Source: Isoetes taiwanensis
Taxonomy: Eukaryota > Streptophyta > Lycopodiopsida > Isoetales > Isoetaceae
Assembly (NCBI GenBank): GCA_021234155.1
Contig: JAJEKV010000147.1
Span: 683,910 to 747,909 of the forward strand
Direction: 5' to 3'
Length of the DNA stretch: 64,000 nt
Shown here: positions 62,715 through 64,000 of the stretch, piece after piece
Layout: each line of letters begins with the position of its first letter
Position numbering within the stretch: position 1 is the first letter of the stretch
The notes under the pieces: model-generated
Database searches by the model: none
The model's input: only the letters and a program-made list of their open reading frames with translations
Told to the model about the DNA's origin: nothing
Made by a program: the position numbers and the translations under genes

Positions 62715-63150
62715 CTAAGGATGCTCCCCGTATCCCGCGGCGAGGGCCAAATCCTTAGGCATTATGGTGACCCTCTTTGCGTGGATCGGCGCCAAAGATT
62801 GAAAGGTCACCAAAAGTGCTACCAAGTAGGCTTCAGCCAGCCTCTTGGGCCAAAATTGCAAAGGTCTGAAAGCGGAGATCGGTCTTGAAGCTGCTAGCGC
62901 CGATCTCACGCACCAACCTCTGGAAGGGTAGCTTCCTAATCAAGCTCACTCAGACCACGGAACTTGGCGGATTTCCCAGAAGGCGATCACCTGCATTCGG
63001 CCTGCACAGGAGGCTTCCTCTCGTGCCCGGGCTTTACAGTGACCCCCGTCGATGCTTCGGCACCGTTTTAGCCCCAACAACCCGGTCGGGGAGCTATCCA
63101 CCCATTTCGCCCTCGCGTCGGCACTGCGTCTTCTTCCCAAAAGCCCCGGC
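62715..63150 (-). pseudogene. Histone H3-like remnant
   Basis: Histone H3 is the core nucleosome protein. Minus-strand pieces follow the H3 fold in order: [10 protein letters not shown] (H3: REIRKYQKSTE), then one base shifted [34 protein letters not shown], shifted again [20 protein letters not shown] and KRVTIMPKDLALA, stop at 62715. The match is to canonical H3 ([27 protein letters not shown]), not to CENH3. The N-terminal tail upstream is barely recognisable at DNA level (GCTCCCCGACCGGG, AAGCCCGGGCAC). Two frame breaks. Several mismatches are where H3 genes have CTG/CAG, so damage may be overstated. Intronless over this span, consistent with a replication-type or retrocopied gene. Confidence 0.78.
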
Positions 63151-63191
63151 AAGTCCTTAGTTTCTCTTTGTATTGGATCCGGCCTTATGGG

Positions 63192-63952
63192 CTAGACCCT
63201 TCCTCCGGTGCTTTTATCAGATCGATGCGCCGGGGTTGGGCCCGACCCCACTCCAGATGCTCCGCCATCTTGCTGGTCCCGCTGGTCTTGCGGTCCCTCT
63301 CCTTCCTGTTCGAGCTTCTCCCGTTCCTCCTGGGCTCTCCTCAGATCTTCTTGGATCTGAGCAAAAAGTTGGGCTGCGACACGGCGATTAAGTTCGGCAT
63401 GGTACCGGTGGCCGCAGAGACCCATGTCTATCTGAATGGTTGTCGATAGTCTGTTTCGATATCGGGATTTCTCCCCATTCAAAACTGTTGGACCCCTCAT
63501 GCCAGTGGTATGGGGGAAGCTCGATGGCTCTGCCATCAATGACGGCAAAGCCGCCCCCGAGGTACTGTACTTTCCCCCGCCGCCGCGGTTCCGCCCCTCG
63601 ATCTCCGATGATCATCCTCTAGCCAAACCGACACACTGTCGGCCTACCTCCCCCCGATGTCTTCCTCCTCAAGATGGCCTTCCCCCGGGGAGGATAGAAT
63701 TTAATGAGCATCATGACCATGTCGTTGCTCAACAATAGTATAGGAGAGTCGGGCGAAGGTTCACCGGATCAAGAATGGCTCTGAGAAGTGATAGATAGGA
63801 TATGGAATCCTATCGTTGTTCTCAAACCTATTTACCAGCTCATCCAATAGTATATCAATAAGGGCCGGGTCGGTAGCCATGTGCTTGGCAATCATGGCGT
63901 AAATCTCCACGATGCTCAGAGTAGATGGGTCCCGGCGCTTTGTGATAGCCAT
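63192..63952 (-). pseudogene. Unidentified frame-broken protein
   Basis: Starts at ATG 63952 in good context (GAGTATGGCT): MAITKRRDPSTLSIVEIYAM, then KHMATDPALIDILLDELVNR and FENNDRIPYPIYHFSEPF. After breaks: VQYLGGGFAVIDGRAIELPP, WHEGSNSFEWGEIPISKQTI, then MGLCGHRYHAELNRRVAAQL and a charged helix QIQEDLRRAQEEREKLEQEG, ending in a Gly/Ser tail. The helical acidic/basic C-terminus suggests a coiled coil. No family recognised. Same strand as gypsy-2 and the 61-62.5 kb frames. Confidence 0.4.
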
Positions 63953-64000
63953 ACTCGGGCGTTAAGGTGTAGGAAGGCGGGTAGTGAGGCGCGGGTGGCT

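Noticed and set aside
62715-63150. Centromeric H3 (CENH3)
   Set aside because: The alpha-N and alpha-2 blocks match canonical H3, with none of the CENH3-type loop insertions that I know.
63192-63230. SDKSTGGRV as the start of the histone H3 tail (KSTGGK)
   Set aside because: It ends a different protein frame, is followed by a stop, and the spacing to the H3 core is wrong without several indels. Probably coincidence.
1-64000. CRISPR arrays, rRNA or tRNA genes, bacterial operons
   Set aside because: No spaced identical repeats with unique spacers, no rRNA or tRNA signatures. Introns and retrotransposons indicate a plant nuclear sequence.

Overview
This is a repeat-dominated nuclear segment from a land plant. 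The signs are intron-bearing gene fragments with GT/AG junctions, a broken INDETERMINATE-DOMAIN (IDD) zinc-finger gene, Ty1/copia and Ty3/gypsy retrotransposons primed by plant-type tRNA sites, and a large low-GC background. The mix includes a LINE that looks like neither plant L1 nor RTE, a Tat-like gypsy with an extra RNase H, a chromovirus, and genes resembling DUF7869 and an N4/N6 DNA methyltransferase. That mix suggests a non-flowering plant with a large genome (fern, lycophyte or bryophyte). This is inference; no species can be named from the sequence. I see no intact ordinary host gene.

Layout. 0-3.9 kb: LINE fragments and unassigned ORF remnants. 3.9-7.3 kb: a dispersed repeat (R1) beside a wrecked copia element with a nested LINE end. 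9.06-9.56 kb: IDD pseudogene. 9.84-14.56 kb: a young, nearly intact copia element (181-bp LTRs differing at one base, 5-bp TSD). 15.4-19.08 kb: a 5'-truncated LINE with a microsatellite tail. 16.9-30.1 kb: a tandem duplication of about 6.3 kb that carries part of the LINE, R1, a TRIM element, an LTR fragment, a minisatellite and an inverted-repeat element. Copy B has in addition a 542-bp hAT-type MITE whose exact empty site is preserved in copy A. 30.9-33.5 kb: exons of an unidentified multi-exon gene or pseudogene. 36.4-53.3 kb: a Tat-like gypsy element (gypsy-1). Its gag is split by a 10.3-kb insertion (36716-47055), its integrase is split by a 1.45-kb segment related to the duplication unit, and its 3' end is cut by the LTR of a chromovirus (gypsy-2, minus strand, 53.3 kb onwards). 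60.4-64 kb: unassigned minus-strand reading frames and a damaged histone H3-like sequence.

The most interesting object is the 10.3-kb insertion. It is flanked by a 6-bp direct repeat and carries two tandem small genes with matched TATA boxes, a DUF7869-like gene on the minus strand, a putative bidirectional promoter, and a spliced plus-strand gene ending in a DNA N4/N6-methyltransferase-like domain. A family of G+C-rich near-palindromes (core CGCGGCCGCG) is scattered through its non-coding parts. I read it as a candidate undescribed plant mobile element that pairs a DUF7869-type protein with a DNA methyltransferase.

A caution on sequence quality. Copy B of the duplication differs from copy A mainly where A has CTG or CAG (for example CTG to CTCG or CCG, CAG to CGAG). 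This looks like long-read base-calling error at CHG-methylated cytosines rather than mutation. Similar CTG/CAG-poor, frameshift-rich stretches occur in the 10.3-kb element, in gypsy-2 and in the H3-like sequence, so many of the breaks I report there may be artefacts.
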